DNA from: Methanobrevibacter smithii ATCC 35061
GTDB lineage: Archaea; Methanobacteriota; Methanobacteria; Methanobacteriales; Methanobacteriaceae
Assembly (NCBI RefSeq): GCF_000016525.1
Contig: NC_009515.1
Coordinates: forward strand, 1,266,501-1,330,500
DNA: 64,000 bases
Direction: 5' to 3'
Part shown: piece by piece, positions 18,531 through 27,900 of the stretch
Layout of the letters: every line of letters starts with the position of its first letter
Position numbering within the stretch: position 1 is the first letter of the stretch
Position numbers and translations under genes: made by a program
The notes under the pieces: model-generated
What the model was told of the DNA's origin: nothing
What the model saw: only the letters and a program-made list of their open reading frames with translations
The model's database searches: none

Positions 18531-18553
18531 CTTAACTACTTTTGATATTAACA

Positions 18554-18563
18554 TTTATATATA
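18554..18563 (+). promoter_or_regulatory. TATA box upstream of the adhesin-like gene
   Basis: TTTATATATA lies 70 bases before ATG 18624, predicting a transcript start near 18587 and a leader of about 37 bases ending in a GTGAT ribosome site (18616-18620). Confidence 0.55.
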
Positions 18564-18623
18564 ATAAGATGTATAATTTATATTACATTATTGAAAGAAA
18601 TAATGATATTTTTTTGTGATATT

Positions 18624-20201
18624 ATGAAGTTTAATAAAATATTTTTATTTACTTTAATATTATTAGCGGCATTATCTTTTTCAGCTGTAAGTGCTGAATC
18701 TTTTGATGGTAATGATGCTGTTGCTGTAAATGATGCTAATAATGTTATTGTATCCGAACAAAGTTTTACAGATGTAATTAGTGGATCTGAACCTACAATT
18801 TCAGATGATGCTAATCAAAATTCAAGTACTGGAGGGGATGTACCTGCTCCTTCCACTAATGCTTCTACTGGTGATAATGGAACTAATTCCACACCGGAAG
18901 ATAAAAATAGTACTATAATTTCTGAAGATATTTCATTATTCTATAAAAATGGTACCAGATTTTCTGCTATTTTCTTAGATGAAAACGGAAAAGCATTAGC
19001 TAATCAAAATATCGTATTTGTTATTAACGGTGTATCTTATACTAAAACCACTGATGAAAACGGTATGGCAAGTATTGGTATTAATCTTGCACCGGGCAGC
19101 TATGTTATGGAATCTAAAAATTTAGCTACTAATGAAACTGTTAAAAATAATGTAACTGTTATTTCAACAATTAATCCATCCAATGTTGTTAAATTATATA
19201 AAAACGGCACTCATTATTATGCTACTTTTATAGACGGTCAAGGTAATGCTTTAGCTAATAAAACTGTTAAATTCAATATTAATGGTGTTTTCTATACTAG
19301 AACTACTGATGAAAACGGTACTGCTAGATTAAACATTTGGTTATATCCTGGCAACTACATATTAACTGCTTATAATCCAATTAATAATGAAGCAAGAGCA
19401 AGCAATGTCACTGTTTTATCCACTATTAATGGAAAAGATGTTACAAAATACTACAGAAATGGTACTCACTATTCTGCAGTTGTTTTAGATAGTAATGGAA
19501 CTCCTTTAGTTAATCAGACTGTTAAATTAAATGTAAATGGTGTATTCTATAACAAAACCACTGATGAAAACGGTACTGTCAGATTAAACATTTGGTTACT
19601 TCCAGGCAGTTATATTATAACTGTTTACAATCCAAGTAATGGTGAAGAAAACTCAAACAAAATAGAAGTTTTATCTAAACTTGTTGCAAAAGACATGACT
19701 GTAGAGTATCAAGCTGGTAAAAATTACACAGTTAAAGTATTGGACGGTCAAGGTAAAGCTTTAGCTAATCAGACTGTTAAAATTAATATTAATGGTGTGA
19801 TTTACACTAAAATTACTGATGAAAACGGTACTGCTTATTTAGGTATAAGATTAAATCCAGGTAATTATATATGTACTTCTTACTGGAACGATTCTTTTGT
19901 TTCAACTAAAATTGTTGTAAATAAATTAACAGCTTCAATATCTGTTTTAACTCCTACAGTTAAAAAAGGAGATTACTACAAAGTTAAAATTACAGATAAA
20001 AAATCCAGCAAACCTATTGTAAATCAGTTAGTTTTATTTATCTACAATGGAGTTGCATATGGATCATATTCTGATAATGCTGGAATAGCTAAGATTAAAA
20101 TAGGTTTACCTGTAGGGTCCTACCAGTTAATCACAGGTATCCAAAGCAGTTATTGGTATCAGAATATTGCTGTGTACAACACCCTTAAGGTTACAGCTTA
20201 A
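18624..20201 (+). CDS. Adhesin-like surface protein made of beta-sandwich repeats
   Basis: About 525 residues from ATG 18624 (an upstream ATG at 18591 would place 11 extra residues before the signal peptide and lacks a ribosome site). Signal peptide MKFNKIFLFTLILLAALSFS ends near AVSA. After an acidic, serine/threonine-rich linker come four homologous repeats of about 85 residues, each containing a strand set like FNINGVFYTRTTDENG and ending LxPGxYI, then a divergent fifth repeat at the C terminus. The repeats resemble transthyretin/Ig-like stalk domains. No membrane anchor is visible. The same repeat ends the two giant adhesins at 46-57 kb. Confidence 0.82.
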   Translation: MKFNKIFLFTLILLAALSFSAVSAESFDGNDAVAVNDANNVIVSEQSFTDVISGSEPTISDDANQNSSTGGDVPAPSTNASTGDNGTNSTPEDKNSTIISEDISLFYKNGTRFSAIFLDENGKALANQNIVFVINGVSYTKTTDENGMASIGINLAPGSYVMESKNLATNETVKNNVTVISTINPSNVVKLYKNGTHYYATFIDGQGNALANKTVKFNINGVFYTRTTDENGTARLNIWLYPGNYILTAYNPINNEARASNVTVLSTINGKDVTKYYRNGTHYSAVVLDSNGTPLVNQTVKLNVNGVFYNKTTDENGTVRLNIWLLPGSYIITVYNPSNGEENSNKIEVLSKLVAKDMTVEYQAGKNYTVKVLDGQGKALANQTVKININGVIYTKITDENGTAYLGIRLNPGNYICTSYWNDSFVSTKIVVNKLTASISVLTPTVKKGDYYKVKITDKKSSKPIVNQLVLFIYNGVAYGSYSDNAGIAKIKIGLPVGSYQLITGIQSSYWYQNIAVYNTLKVTA

Positions 20202-20205
20202 TTAA

Positions 20206-20234
20206 GTGGGATTTTTCCCACAATTTTTACTTTT
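20206..20234 (+). terminator. Hairpin plus T-runs after the adhesin-like gene
   Basis: Arms GTGGGA and TCCCAC (20206-20221) with a TTTT loop, followed by runs of five and seven T. It begins 5 bases past the stop. It looks like an intrinsic terminator. Confidence 0.65.
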
Positions 20235-20307
20235 TTTAATTCTTCAGATAATTTTAAGCACTTTTTTTTAAAAACTTATTTAATCTATAAAACTTATAGT
20301 ATTATTC

Positions 20308-21228
20308 ATGACTTTAAAGGTCTCAGATATTGGTGAAAAGGAATTAATTAAGTATATTCTGGCTAATTGTAAAACTATAACTCCAGATGATACTGCAGTT
20401 ACTCCAATAGCTAATACTAACTTAATTTCCACCTGTGACATGCTTATTCAATCAAAGCATTTTCCTGAAAACATGTCTTATTTTCAAATGGGTTTTAAAA
20501 GCGTAACTGTTAATGTCAGTGATTTGGCGGCTATGGGTGCTACTCCTTTAGGATTTCTATTGTCAATAGCTCTTCCGAAAGATTTTGAAGTTGATGATTT
20601 TAAACAAATTATTAAAGGAGTTCTAAAAGCCTGTGAGTATTATGGTATTTGTTTAATTGGTGGAGATACTAATGAAGCCAGTGAAATTATAATATCTGGA
20701 ACTGCATTAGGTCTTTGTGATAATCCGTTAATGAAAAACACTTCTGAAAAAGGGGATTTGGTAGTTTTAACTGGTAAAATCGGATTAGCAGCATTAGGTT
20801 TTAATTTAGAAAATGACAATATCTACACTAAAAAGGCTTTGGAACCAATAGCTAAGATTAAAGAAGGAATCAATATTAAAAATTCTGGCGGAACTTCAGC
20901 TACTGATATTACTGATGGTTTAGCTAGTGAACTTTATGAAATGAAAAGGGAAGATATTGGATTCATGATTTATGAAGATAAGTTAGATATTTCTGGTGAA
21001 TTTAAGTCATTAGCTGCTGAGCTGAATCTTAATTATCTTGATTTGCTTTTGCATGTTGGTGAAGATTTTGAACTTGTTTTCACGATAAATAAAAAAAATT
21101 TACATAAGTTAAATTTCAAATATCTGGTTATTGGTGAAGTAACGGATTCCAAAAAGGTTGAAATCAGGTTAAGTGATTCTACAGTTAGACAAATTAGTTC
21201 CAGAGGATATGATCATTATGTTAGTTAG
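20308..21228 (+). CDS. thiL: Thiamine-monophosphate kinase
   Basis: Phosphorylates thiamine monophosphate to the active cofactor diphosphate. The PurM/ThiL fold is seen in the N-terminal metal site PDDTAV (residues about 24-29), STCDMLIQSKHF, the conserved VNVSDLAAMGATPLG segment and GGDTNEASEIIISGTALG. The C-terminal half has DITDGLASELYEM and HVGEDFELVFTI. The length of 306 residues is normal. The last codons overlap the start of the radical SAM gene, so the two are translated together. Confidence 0.93.
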   Translation: MTLKVSDIGEKELIKYILANCKTITPDDTAVTPIANTNLISTCDMLIQSKHFPENMSYFQMGFKSVTVNVSDLAAMGATPLGFLLSIALPKDFEVDDFKQIIKGVLKACEYYGICLIGGDTNEASEIIISGTALGLCDNPLMKNTSEKGDLVVLTGKIGLAALGFNLENDNIYTKKALEPIAKIKEGINIKNSGGTSATDITDGLASELYEMKREDIGFMIYEDKLDISGEFKSLAAELNLNYLDLLLHVGEDFELVFTINKKNLHKLNFKYLVIGEVTDSKKVEIRLSDSTVRQISSRGYDHYVS

Positions 21229-22219
21229 CAGCAATCTTTTTAAGAAAAGTTCCAAGTCACGAAAGGTAAGGTGTGAGATTTGTGCCAATTATTGTAAAAT
21301 AGCAGATGGAGCTTATGGGATTTGTAAACAGCATAAAAATATTAATGGAGAGTTATTTGATGAAAGTTTTGGCATAGTCTCTTCTTTAAATGCTGATCCT
21401 ATTGAAAAAAAGCCATTGTATCATTTTTTACCGGGAACTTTAACATATTCTGTAGGCGGTTTTGGGTGTAATATGGGCTGTCTGCACTGTCAGAACTATA
21501 TGATTTCAAAGGAATTTGATAAAATTTCTGATAGGTTAAATATACTTCCAGAAACGATTGTGGAAAATGCAATTAGTCAAGGTTGTAAGTCAATTGCATG
21601 GACATATAATGAACCTACTATACATTTACCATTTAACAAAAAAACTTCTTTACTTGGCAGGAGGAAAAATCTTAAAATTATCTATGTAAGTAACGGGTAT
21701 ATGTCTAGTCAGGCACTGAGTGAAATTTTAGAGTTTGTTGATGCGTTCAATATAGACTTGAAATCCATGTCTCAAAATTTTTATAAAAAAATATGCGGAG
21801 CAGATTTAAACATCGTTTTGGACAATTTAAAACGAATTTATGAGGCAGATAAACATTTAGAAATTACAAATTTAATTATAAATGATTACAATGATTCAGC
21901 AGAAGAAATTACAAAATTAGCTAATTTCATTGTTGATAATTTGGGTTGTAATGTTCCACTGCATTTTTCAAGAGCATTCCCATACTATAAATTAAATGAT
22001 ATTGCACCGACATCTGAAGACAAATTATTTGAAGCTAAAAAAATAGCTAATGAATGTGGACTTGAGTATGTTTATATTGGAAATTTGGAGTGCGATACAA
22101 ATACTTACTGTTCAAATTGTGGTGAAACTCTTTTAAAAAGAAATAGCTATTCTACAGAAGTTTTAAATAAAAATAAAAAATGTATGAAATGTGGAAAAAA
22201 ATTAAATATCATGTTTTGA
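21218..22219 (+). CDS. AmmeMemoRadiSam-type radical SAM enzyme
   Basis: About 333 residues from ATG 21218, supported by AGAGGA 11 bases upstream; earlier in-frame starts at 21173 and 21209 are less well placed. The 4Fe-4S site is CNMGCLHC (C84, C88, C91). Before it is a zinc-like motif CEICANYC with C36 (GIC). The C terminus carries a zinc ribbon (CSNCGETLLKRN, then CMKCGKKL). This is the COG1180, PflA-like family that usually occurs with AmmeMemoRadiSam proteins A and B; neither is in the window. The substrate is unknown. Confidence 0.78.
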   Translation: MLVSSNLFKKSSKSRKVRCEICANYCKIADGAYGICKQHKNINGELFDESFGIVSSLNADPIEKKPLYHFLPGTLTYSVGGFGCNMGCLHCQNYMISKEFDKISDRLNILPETIVENAISQGCKSIAWTYNEPTIHLPFNKKTSLLGRRKNLKIIYVSNGYMSSQALSEILEFVDAFNIDLKSMSQNFYKKICGADLNIVLDNLKRIYEADKHLEITNLIINDYNDSAEEITKLANFIVDNLGCNVPLHFSRAFPYYKLNDIAPTSEDKLFEAKKIANECGLEYVYIGNLECDTNTYCSNCGETLLKRNSYSTEVLNKNKKCMKCGKKLNIMF

Positions 22220-23471
22220 TTCTTTTTTCTATAATTTGTTTAATAAATATAAGAATAGCTAACATATTTCCATAATAAAAAAATATGTACATTCTCTCCA
22301 TTGACGGGGTTGACGGAGTAAAACCAAACATTATTGTGGAAGCAAATCCAACAAACATTATGCTGTATATCGGCCATAAAACACTTTTTTGATTTTTATA
22401 TATTGAATATAGGCTGTATAGAAATGCTATAATGAAAATTGCATAAATTGTTAAGCTTAAAATCATTCTTTTAATGCTTATTGGAACATAGCCATAGCGA
22501 ACAATATTTGCATTCATTATCTGAATAAGTGTTAGATTATCTGTTAAGGTAAGAATCCAAAATCCACTAGCTATTATAAATGGGATTAAACTGATTATGG
22601 TTTGTTTTTTATTTTTAGTAAGTAAATAAACACATATTGCAATAATTCCAAGTAAAATTAAAGTAGTAAGATCACACCAGGTAACACATCTATTTATAAT
22701 GTGTGAAAATCCGATATTAAGTTTATTTAATATATTCAGCTGCAAATAATCCGGAAACCATCTTAGTTCTAGAATATATCGTTTATGAATTCCCGGACAA
22801 ATAACAGTATTAATAATTCCTATAACTGATGTAATTCCTATTAGATAACATTTTTTATTGATTTTTGTTTTGTAGTTAAGCAGATAATACAGCACAAACA
22901 ATCCGAGTAAAATAACAGCTAGCTGCTCGTTATTTACTGCAAACATAAGACAAAGTACTGAAATTATATAAGCCAATATTCTTTTTGTTTTGCAGGTATC
23001 CTTTGCAGCATGATTTTTTAAAATATATATGGCCAACAAGCCACTGAACAATGGCCAAGTATAATTAATGGTTGTTGTAATAAATCCGGCTGAGCCTAAA
23101 GCATAATGACTTGAAAATATGAAGGATAAACATAATATGCAAGATAATGTAGAATAAAAAAGCTTATTTTCACCGTTAATGAGTTTATAAGTCAGTACAG
23201 CAATAAATGTGAAAATTAAGCTATCTAAATACCACCAAAGTATAAGAGGGGATTGTAAAATATGGCATAAAATATATTCAATCAGTATTCTGGAGCTCCA
23301 AATATCATATCTTTCTATAACAAAGCTCATAATATTTGTTTCTTGGGGAATGGTGTAAAAAAATAAGTCATCTATCGATAATCCAATCGAATGGTGCCAA
23401 TTCAATAAAATTAAAAATAAAAATATAAAAGGTAATAAGAATAAATAATTCTTATATTTTTTAATATTCAT
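22209..23471 (-). CDS. Polytopic membrane protein (DUF6056-like, glucosyltransferase-like)
   Basis: A 420-residue protein with about ten to eleven hydrophobic spans. Features include an early outside loop GLSIDDLFFYTI, RYDIWSSRILIEY and a late PSTPSMERMYIFF segment, which recall the DUF6056/GT-C-like membrane proteins of gut microbes. Its acidic first-loop residues DD could be a GT-C-like active site. It lies 2 bases after ubiD and shares its operon, though a functional link is not evident. The end overlaps the convergent radical SAM gene by 11 bases. Confidence 0.55.
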   Translation of the reverse strand: MNIKKYKNYLFLLPFIFLFLILLNWHHSIGLSIDDLFFYTIPQETNIMSFVIERYDIWSSRILIEYILCHILQSPLILWWYLDSLIFTFIAVLTYKLINGENKLFYSTLSCILCLSFIFSSHYALGSAGFITTTINYTWPLFSGLLAIYILKNHAAKDTCKTKRILAYIISVLCLMFAVNNEQLAVILLGLFVLYYLLNYKTKINKKCYLIGITSVIGIINTVICPGIHKRYILELRWFPDYLQLNILNKLNIGFSHIINRCVTWCDLTTLILLGIIAICVYLLTKNKKQTIISLIPFIIASGFWILTLTDNLTLIQIMNANIVRYGYVPISIKRMILSLTIYAIFIIAFLYSLYSIYKNQKSVLWPIYSIMFVGFASTIMFGFTPSTPSMERMYIFFYYGNMLAILIFIKQIIEKRIKT

Positions 23472-23473
23472 AA

Positions 23474-24730
23474 TTACTCTCCGAAACTAACTCTTTCAAA
23501 TTTATCTAGGGTTTTTAAGGATTTGGTGGCATCCAAACCTATTTTTGTTGTTGTACCGTCACTTTCAGCTACCGGGTCAAGGGAAGATCCACGTACATTA
23601 GGAACAATCATTAAATCTCTGTCTCCTTTTACACGGGTAGCTATTGCATATTCAATATCCTGTGGGTCAAATACATCTACATCAGTGTCTACAACAACAG
23701 CGTGTTTAAGTGAAGGATGTGCAGACAGTGCAGCCATAATTGCATTTTTTCCATCTCCTTCTGTTTGTTTGTTAATGGAAATAGCTGCATGTAACCAGCA
23801 ACACCCTCCTTCTGTTAAAACAACATTTTCAACAGTTGGAACTGCATTTTTAACAGATTTGAAAATTCTAGGTTCTTGAGGAAGGCCCTGTAATAATTTA
23901 TGTTCAAATCCGGCAGGAAGGATTCCGTGATAATGGGGATTGTCCTTTTTAATATGCATTTTGCTTAAGTTGATAATTGGCTGGTCACGAATAATGTCAT
24001 AAGTATCGGTTAAGTCTACAAACGGACCTTCAGCTGAAGTTTCACTTACAGATATTTTACCTTCCAAAATAATGTCTGCTTGAGGAACTTCCAGGTCTCC
24101 GCATTTAATCAGGGTCAATTCTCCGTTTTTAAATGCATTGGCCACATCCATTTCATTGTAGTCAATTGGGATTGAAGTAGTACTTGCAAGTAAAATTGCA
24201 GGATCCATTCCAATAGCTATTGCAATTTCCAAATCTTTGCCTAATTTTTGAGCTTTTTGGAAATATGTGTAGAGATTTCTTGGAACAATCCTAATAACCA
24301 GTCTTTTATCATCTAAAACAAGCATTCTGTGAATTGATGCATTTTGAATACCTGTTTCAGGGTCACGTGCAAATACTACACCTGCAGTAATATACTTTCC
24401 ACCGTCTCTTTTATAATGTGTTAAAATAGGTATTTTATCTAAATTAGCTTCTGTAGTGTTATAATCTGAAAAATCAGTAAATTTATCTACTTTAATTGGA
24501 TTATCACTGGCTTCTATGATTTTTTGAGTAATTTCACTTACTTCACAATTAATAGATTTAGCTATTTTTTCTCTTGTATTGCAGATTCCGGAAATAATCG
24601 GCAAATCATATCCTTTTACATTTTTTATAATAACAGTGTCTTTAGGATATTTCCTTAGCTCTTTAGCTACTTCAAACTCGCTTGAAAGCTCAGTTGTTAT
24701 TTCAATAATGTTTTCATCTTTGATATCCAT
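23474..24730 (-). CDS. UbiD-family prenylated-FMN decarboxylase
   Basis: A 418-residue UbiD-type enzyme. Recognisable are [19 protein letters not shown] (prenyl-FMN and substrate pocket), [25 protein letters not shown] and the late [22 protein letters not shown] strand, typical of the family. In archaea a UbiD homologue decarboxylates anhydromevalonate phosphate in the archaeal mevalonate route, and this is the most likely role. The UbiX prenyltransferase gene is not present here. It lies between purE and a membrane protein in a three-gene operon. The ATG follows AAGGGATAATT. Confidence 0.85.
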   Translation of the reverse strand: MDIKDENIIEITTELSSEFEVAKELRKYPKDTVIIKNVKGYDLPIISGICNTREKIAKSINCEVSEITQKIIEASDNPIKVDKFTDFSDYNTTEANLDKIPILTHYKRDGGKYITAGVVFARDPETGIQNASIHRMLVLDDKRLVIRIVPRNLYTYFQKAQKLGKDLEIAIAIGMDPAILLASTTSIPIDYNEMDVANAFKNGELTLIKCGDLEVPQADIILEGKISVSETSAEGPFVDLTDTYDIIRDQPIINLSKMHIKKDNPHYHGILPAGFEHKLLQGLPQEPRIFKSVKNAVPTVENVVLTEGGCCWLHAAISINKQTEGDGKNAIMAALSAHPSLKHAVVVDTDVDVFDPQDIEYAIATRVKGDRDLMIVPNVRGSSLDPVAESDGTTTKIGLDATKSLKTLDKFERVSFGE

Positions 24731-24739
24731 AATTATCCC

Positions 24740-25759
24740 TTATATGTTGATTTTTTTATTTTTTAATTTTTCTAAAAGCTCTAAAAGAACAGGATTGTTA
24801 ATAGAAAGTATTTCACCACTTAAAACAGCAGCATTACGACCATTATTAACACCAACAGTAGCTACAGGTACTCCTGGTGGCATATTTACAGTTGAAAGCA
24901 GGTAATTATTTCCAAGTTCATTTTCACATGGAACTCCAATAACAGGCTTTTCAGTAAGACCTACAAGACCTCCACTTACCTGGGAAGAGTTGGAATTAAT
25001 TCCAATAAATATTTTAGCATTTTTCATAGTGTTTACATATGCTCTGAATTTTTTTCCTGATCTAATCGGGCAAATTACTTGCATATCATGAGGTATTTTA
25101 AGTCTGTCTAGTGTAACACTTACTTTTTTTCCAGTAATTAAATCAGTATGTCTTCCAACAATAATGACTACCTCAGCATTTTTATTAATGTAGCTTCCAT
25201 TAAATTCTTCTGTAGTTTCATTTAATTCGAGGTTTTTAATCCTTAAAAAGTCATTGGTAATATGTGGATTGTCTATTTTTTGAACAATTTCTTCATTATT
25301 TTTAATGACTTTCTGTTTATATTCTTCTTTTAATTCCAATACTTTTTTGCGTATTTCCTCGTCATAAAGCCCTAGGATTTGTGCAGCTAAAATAGCTCCA
25401 TTATCTCCCCTATCAATTCCAACAGTAGCTACAGGAGAGGGATAAGGCATTTGAACTGAAGAATATAGTGCATCCAGTCCGCTAACTTTAACATCTACAG
25501 GAACTCCAATAACCGGTTTGTGAGTATATGCAGCTATTGCTCCTGGAAGATGAGCAGCTAATCCTGCAATTCCAATAAATACTTTTATACCTGCATTGGT
25601 TCCCTGTACAACAAGTTCTCTTACAAGATCAGGTGTTCTATGTGCTGAAGCTATTTTCAAACTATATGGTATTTCAAGTTTTTCCAAAATCTTCATACTT
25701 TTTTCAGCGATAGCAATATCTGACCCACTTCCCAGAATTATCATTACTTTTGGTGTCAT
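24740..25759 (-). CDS. purE: Tandem PurE: N5-carboxyaminoimidazole ribonucleotide mutase fused to a degenerate copy
   Basis: Purine synthesis enzyme. The N-terminal domain (residues 1-130) has GSGSD (10-14), the catalytic SAHRTP (38-43) and [12 protein letters not shown] helical linker (135-190) follows. The second domain (about 195-325) keeps the overall strand pattern and the PVIGVP and PVATVGV segments, but CPIRSGKK replaces SAHRTP, so the catalytic histidine is missing. Only the first half should be active; the second may be structural or regulatory. Doubled PurE proteins are known in methanogens. Confidence 0.88.
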   Translation of the reverse strand: MTPKVMIILGSGSDIAIAEKSMKILEKLEIPYSLKIASAHRTPDLVRELVVQGTNAGIKVFIGIAGLAAHLPGAIAAYTHKPVIGVPVDVKVSGLDALYSSVQMPYPSPVATVGIDRGDNGAILAAQILGLYDEEIRKKVLELKEEYKQKVIKNNEEIVQKIDNPHITNDFLRIKNLELNETTEEFNGSYINKNAEVVIIVGRHTDLITGKKVSVTLDRLKIPHDMQVICPIRSGKKFRAYVNTMKNAKIFIGINSNSSQVSGGLVGLTEKPVIGVPCENELGNNYLLSTVNMPPGVPVATVGVNNGRNAAVLSGEILSINNPVLLELLEKLKNKKINI

Positions 25760-25819
25760 TTTAAAATACCTTCTAAAAAAATATTAATAATTGATATTTG
25801 TTTAATTTTATATTAAAAG

Positions 25820-27295
25820 TTATTTAATTTCAACTTCATAAGCAGTGTATTTATCTAAGTCTATTGGAAGCTTTTTAAGATTATATGTATCATGATTTAG
25901 AGTTATTTCATTATCATAATGTTTATAATTTATGAAAAAGACTTTACTTCCATGAGATATTTCATTTTGAATACCTGGGTCAGCTAAAACATCACTAATC
26001 TGATTAGCAGTAGTATTAAAATCTTTATCCTCTGTTACTGTCAGCATAAAATTATGGTCATCTGTCAGATAATAGGAATTCATCTCAAAGTACGGAACAA
26101 AAGCATCATAAATAATAAGATTTCCACTACCAAAGGTTTCTTCTAGTGACTGTATTTTATTGCTGTCATTAATTTGGTCGTTAATTTGAGTTTGTGTAAA
26201 ATTAACACAGCCAACTGAAGCTACAAGTAAGATAATCACGAAAATTGGAATAAATATCTTTTTATTGCTGAAGTTTTTGCCAAGTAAAATACTTACTCCC
26301 AACCATAAACATCCTAAAACAGGTATTAAATAACGTGGATGAAAAACAGGTTTGATAATTAAAGATAAGATTATTCCGATAATCGGAACACAAACAGCAA
26401 TTAAAATCCCGTAGGTGTCTTTTTTATCACTTTTAATTAGTAGAACAATAACTCCAATTAGAAGTAATAATCCTAAAACAGAAAATGCAGCTATCTGATT
26501 TGCATTAATAACCTGATTATCCGGTGATAAAACAAACCAGAAATATCCTAAAATCTTATTTAGTGTAATTGGAGCTATCCAGTAACTGCTGCTTACACTT
26601 GCAGCCTGTTGTTTTAGAATAATCAGCCATGGTGTAAAACTTAAAATAGCTATAATTGCTGATGTGAAGTATTTTTTAAGCTCATTTTTATTATTTCTAA
26701 TTAAATCAGCAAGTAAAAATAAATAAATGACAAATGAAGCTACTGCTGAGAAATAATGTGTGTAAGCAGAAGCTATTGTTAGTAAAGTTAAAATTCCCCA
26801 GCTTTTCCATGTTGAGTTTTTATTTAAAATATCATAAGCATAAATAAAACTTGCTGTTACAAAGAACAGTCCCCAGCTGTACATTCTTAATTCAACAGCA
26901 AAATTCATTAGCTGAGGCATGCTAACTATACAAAAAGCAAATAAACCTGCAGTTAAGTATCCCCAGTTTTTCCTAACTTTCGTTGCTGCTAGTACAAGTA
27001 TTAAATAAAATGGAAGCAGTGAGGTGAATTTACCTACTATAATCGGATTTATTCCTAAAAAGACTCCGATTTTGTAAAATACTTTAAAAATCAGATAATA
27101 AAGTGGAGGGTGGACATCAAGAAAAGCAAAATTAATAAAATCATTAAATGGAGATTTAACCATTCCCAAAGAGTATATTTCATCATACCACATTCCTAAT
27201 TTTGTAAATCCAATATAGGAAACATAAAGCAATGTAATTATGCTTATTATAAAAAGTATTTTTCCTAATTTGTCTTCTTTATTTAAATTTTTCAT
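25820..27295 (-). CDS. Membrane glycosyltransferase (ArnT/PMT-like, GT39/GT83 superfamily)
   Basis: About 491 residues from ATG 27295, which has GGAAATT upstream; an ATG at 27325 would overlap the GtrA gene and is less likely. Around eleven hydrophobic spans. The first outside loop reads GMWYDEIYSLG, with the acidic catalytic residues of GT-C enzymes, then DVHPPLYYL. A C-terminal soluble outer domain (from about residue 390) follows the last span. It likely transfers a polyprenyl-linked sugar outside the cell. The upstream GtrA gene is a plausible partner flippase. Confidence 0.78.
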   Translation of the reverse strand: MKNLNKEDKLGKILFIISIITLLYVSYIGFTKLGMWYDEIYSLGMVKSPFNDFINFAFLDVHPPLYYLIFKVFYKIGVFLGINPIIVGKFTSLLPFYLILVLAATKVRKNWGYLTAGLFAFCIVSMPQLMNFAVELRMYSWGLFFVTASFIYAYDILNKNSTWKSWGILTLLTIASAYTHYFSAVASFVIYLFLLADLIRNNKNELKKYFTSAIIAILSFTPWLIILKQQAASVSSSYWIAPITLNKILGYFWFVLSPDNQVINANQIAAFSVLGLLLLIGVIVLLIKSDKKDTYGILIAVCVPIIGIILSLIIKPVFHPRYLIPVLGCLWLGVSILLGKNFSNKKIFIPIFVIILLVASVGCVNFTQTQINDQINDSNKIQSLEETFGSGNLIIYDAFVPYFEMNSYYLTDDHNFMLTVTEDKDFNTTANQISDVLADPGIQNEISHGSKVFFINYKHYDNEITLNHDTYNLKKLPIDLDKYTAYEVEIK

Positions 27296-27308
27296 AATAA
27301 TTTCCAAC

Positions 27309-27737
27309 TTAAAGTTTTTTCCCATAAAACATAACTCTACGTGCTGTGAAATTCCAGAACATTACTATAATGGATGCTATAATTTTAGACCAGATGTAGT
27401 TTATATTTCCATAGTCTACAAATGCGTATAATAATATTTCAGTAAAAATAAGCCCGATAAAGCTGATTAAAATAAATAAATTGAAATCCAGAACCTTATT
27501 ATTTCTGTCTGTCTGATTAAATACCCATGAAGTAGACATGTAATAATTAGCCAGCACTGATATAAAAAAAGCAATAGCTGCTGAAATTAAATAATTTTGT
27601 CCTAAAAAGTTAATTAATGATAAATAAATAATGAAATCTATTAAAAAAGATGCAGTTCCTACAAATAGGTATCTAAACATTTGTAAGAAAATGTTGTCAG
27701 TACTTTTTCTAAATAACTTATTAATTAATTTATCCAT
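27309..27737 (-). CDS. GtrA-family membrane protein
   Basis: A 142-residue protein with four transmembrane segments. The segment FRYLFVGTASFLIDFIIYL and the following YLISAAIAFFISVLANYY, with a basic C terminus, match GtrA, thought to move polyprenyl-phosphate-linked sugars across the membrane. It is followed 13 bases later by an ArnT-like glycosyltransferase in the same operon, and a GT2 enzyme of the dolichol-phosphate-mannose-synthase type is divergent at 27901; together they could make, flip and use a lipid-linked sugar. Confidence 0.85.
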   Translation of the reverse strand: MDKLINKLFRKSTDNIFLQMFRYLFVGTASFLIDFIIYLSLINFLGQNYLISAAIAFFISVLANYYMSTSWVFNQTDRNNKVLDFNLFILISFIGLIFTEILLYAFVDYGNINYIWSKIIASIIVMFWNFTARRVMFYGKKL

Positions 27738-27761
27738 AGTTATAATCTTAATTTTAATTAT

Positions 27762-27842
27762 TTAATAAGTTTTAGTTTTAATTTTGTTTACAGTGTCTGT
27801 GTTGTTGTAGCTGCTTGTTGTGATGTAGTCACCAGGATTTAA
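27762..27842 (-). pseudogene. Relic of an adhesin-like protein C terminus
   Basis: The minus strand encodes LNPGDYITTSSYNNTDTV followed by a short lysine-rich tail and a TAA stop. It matches the ends of the adhesin-like proteins in this window (for instance LNPGNYICTSYWND and LMPGDYIITSTYDK). No open frame extends upstream. It is therefore the last 26 codons of a lost adhesin gene, stranded between GtrA and the GT2 gene. Confidence 0.6.
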
Positions 27843-27900
27843 CAAATAAAAATTATAATCATAAATAATTAATACTATTAGTCATAAAATCTTTATTATA

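Noticed and set aside
27780-27840. GT-rich stretch considered as an RNA gene
   Set aside because: No tRNA cloverleaf or stable stem could be drawn, and the minus strand translates into an adhesin tail.
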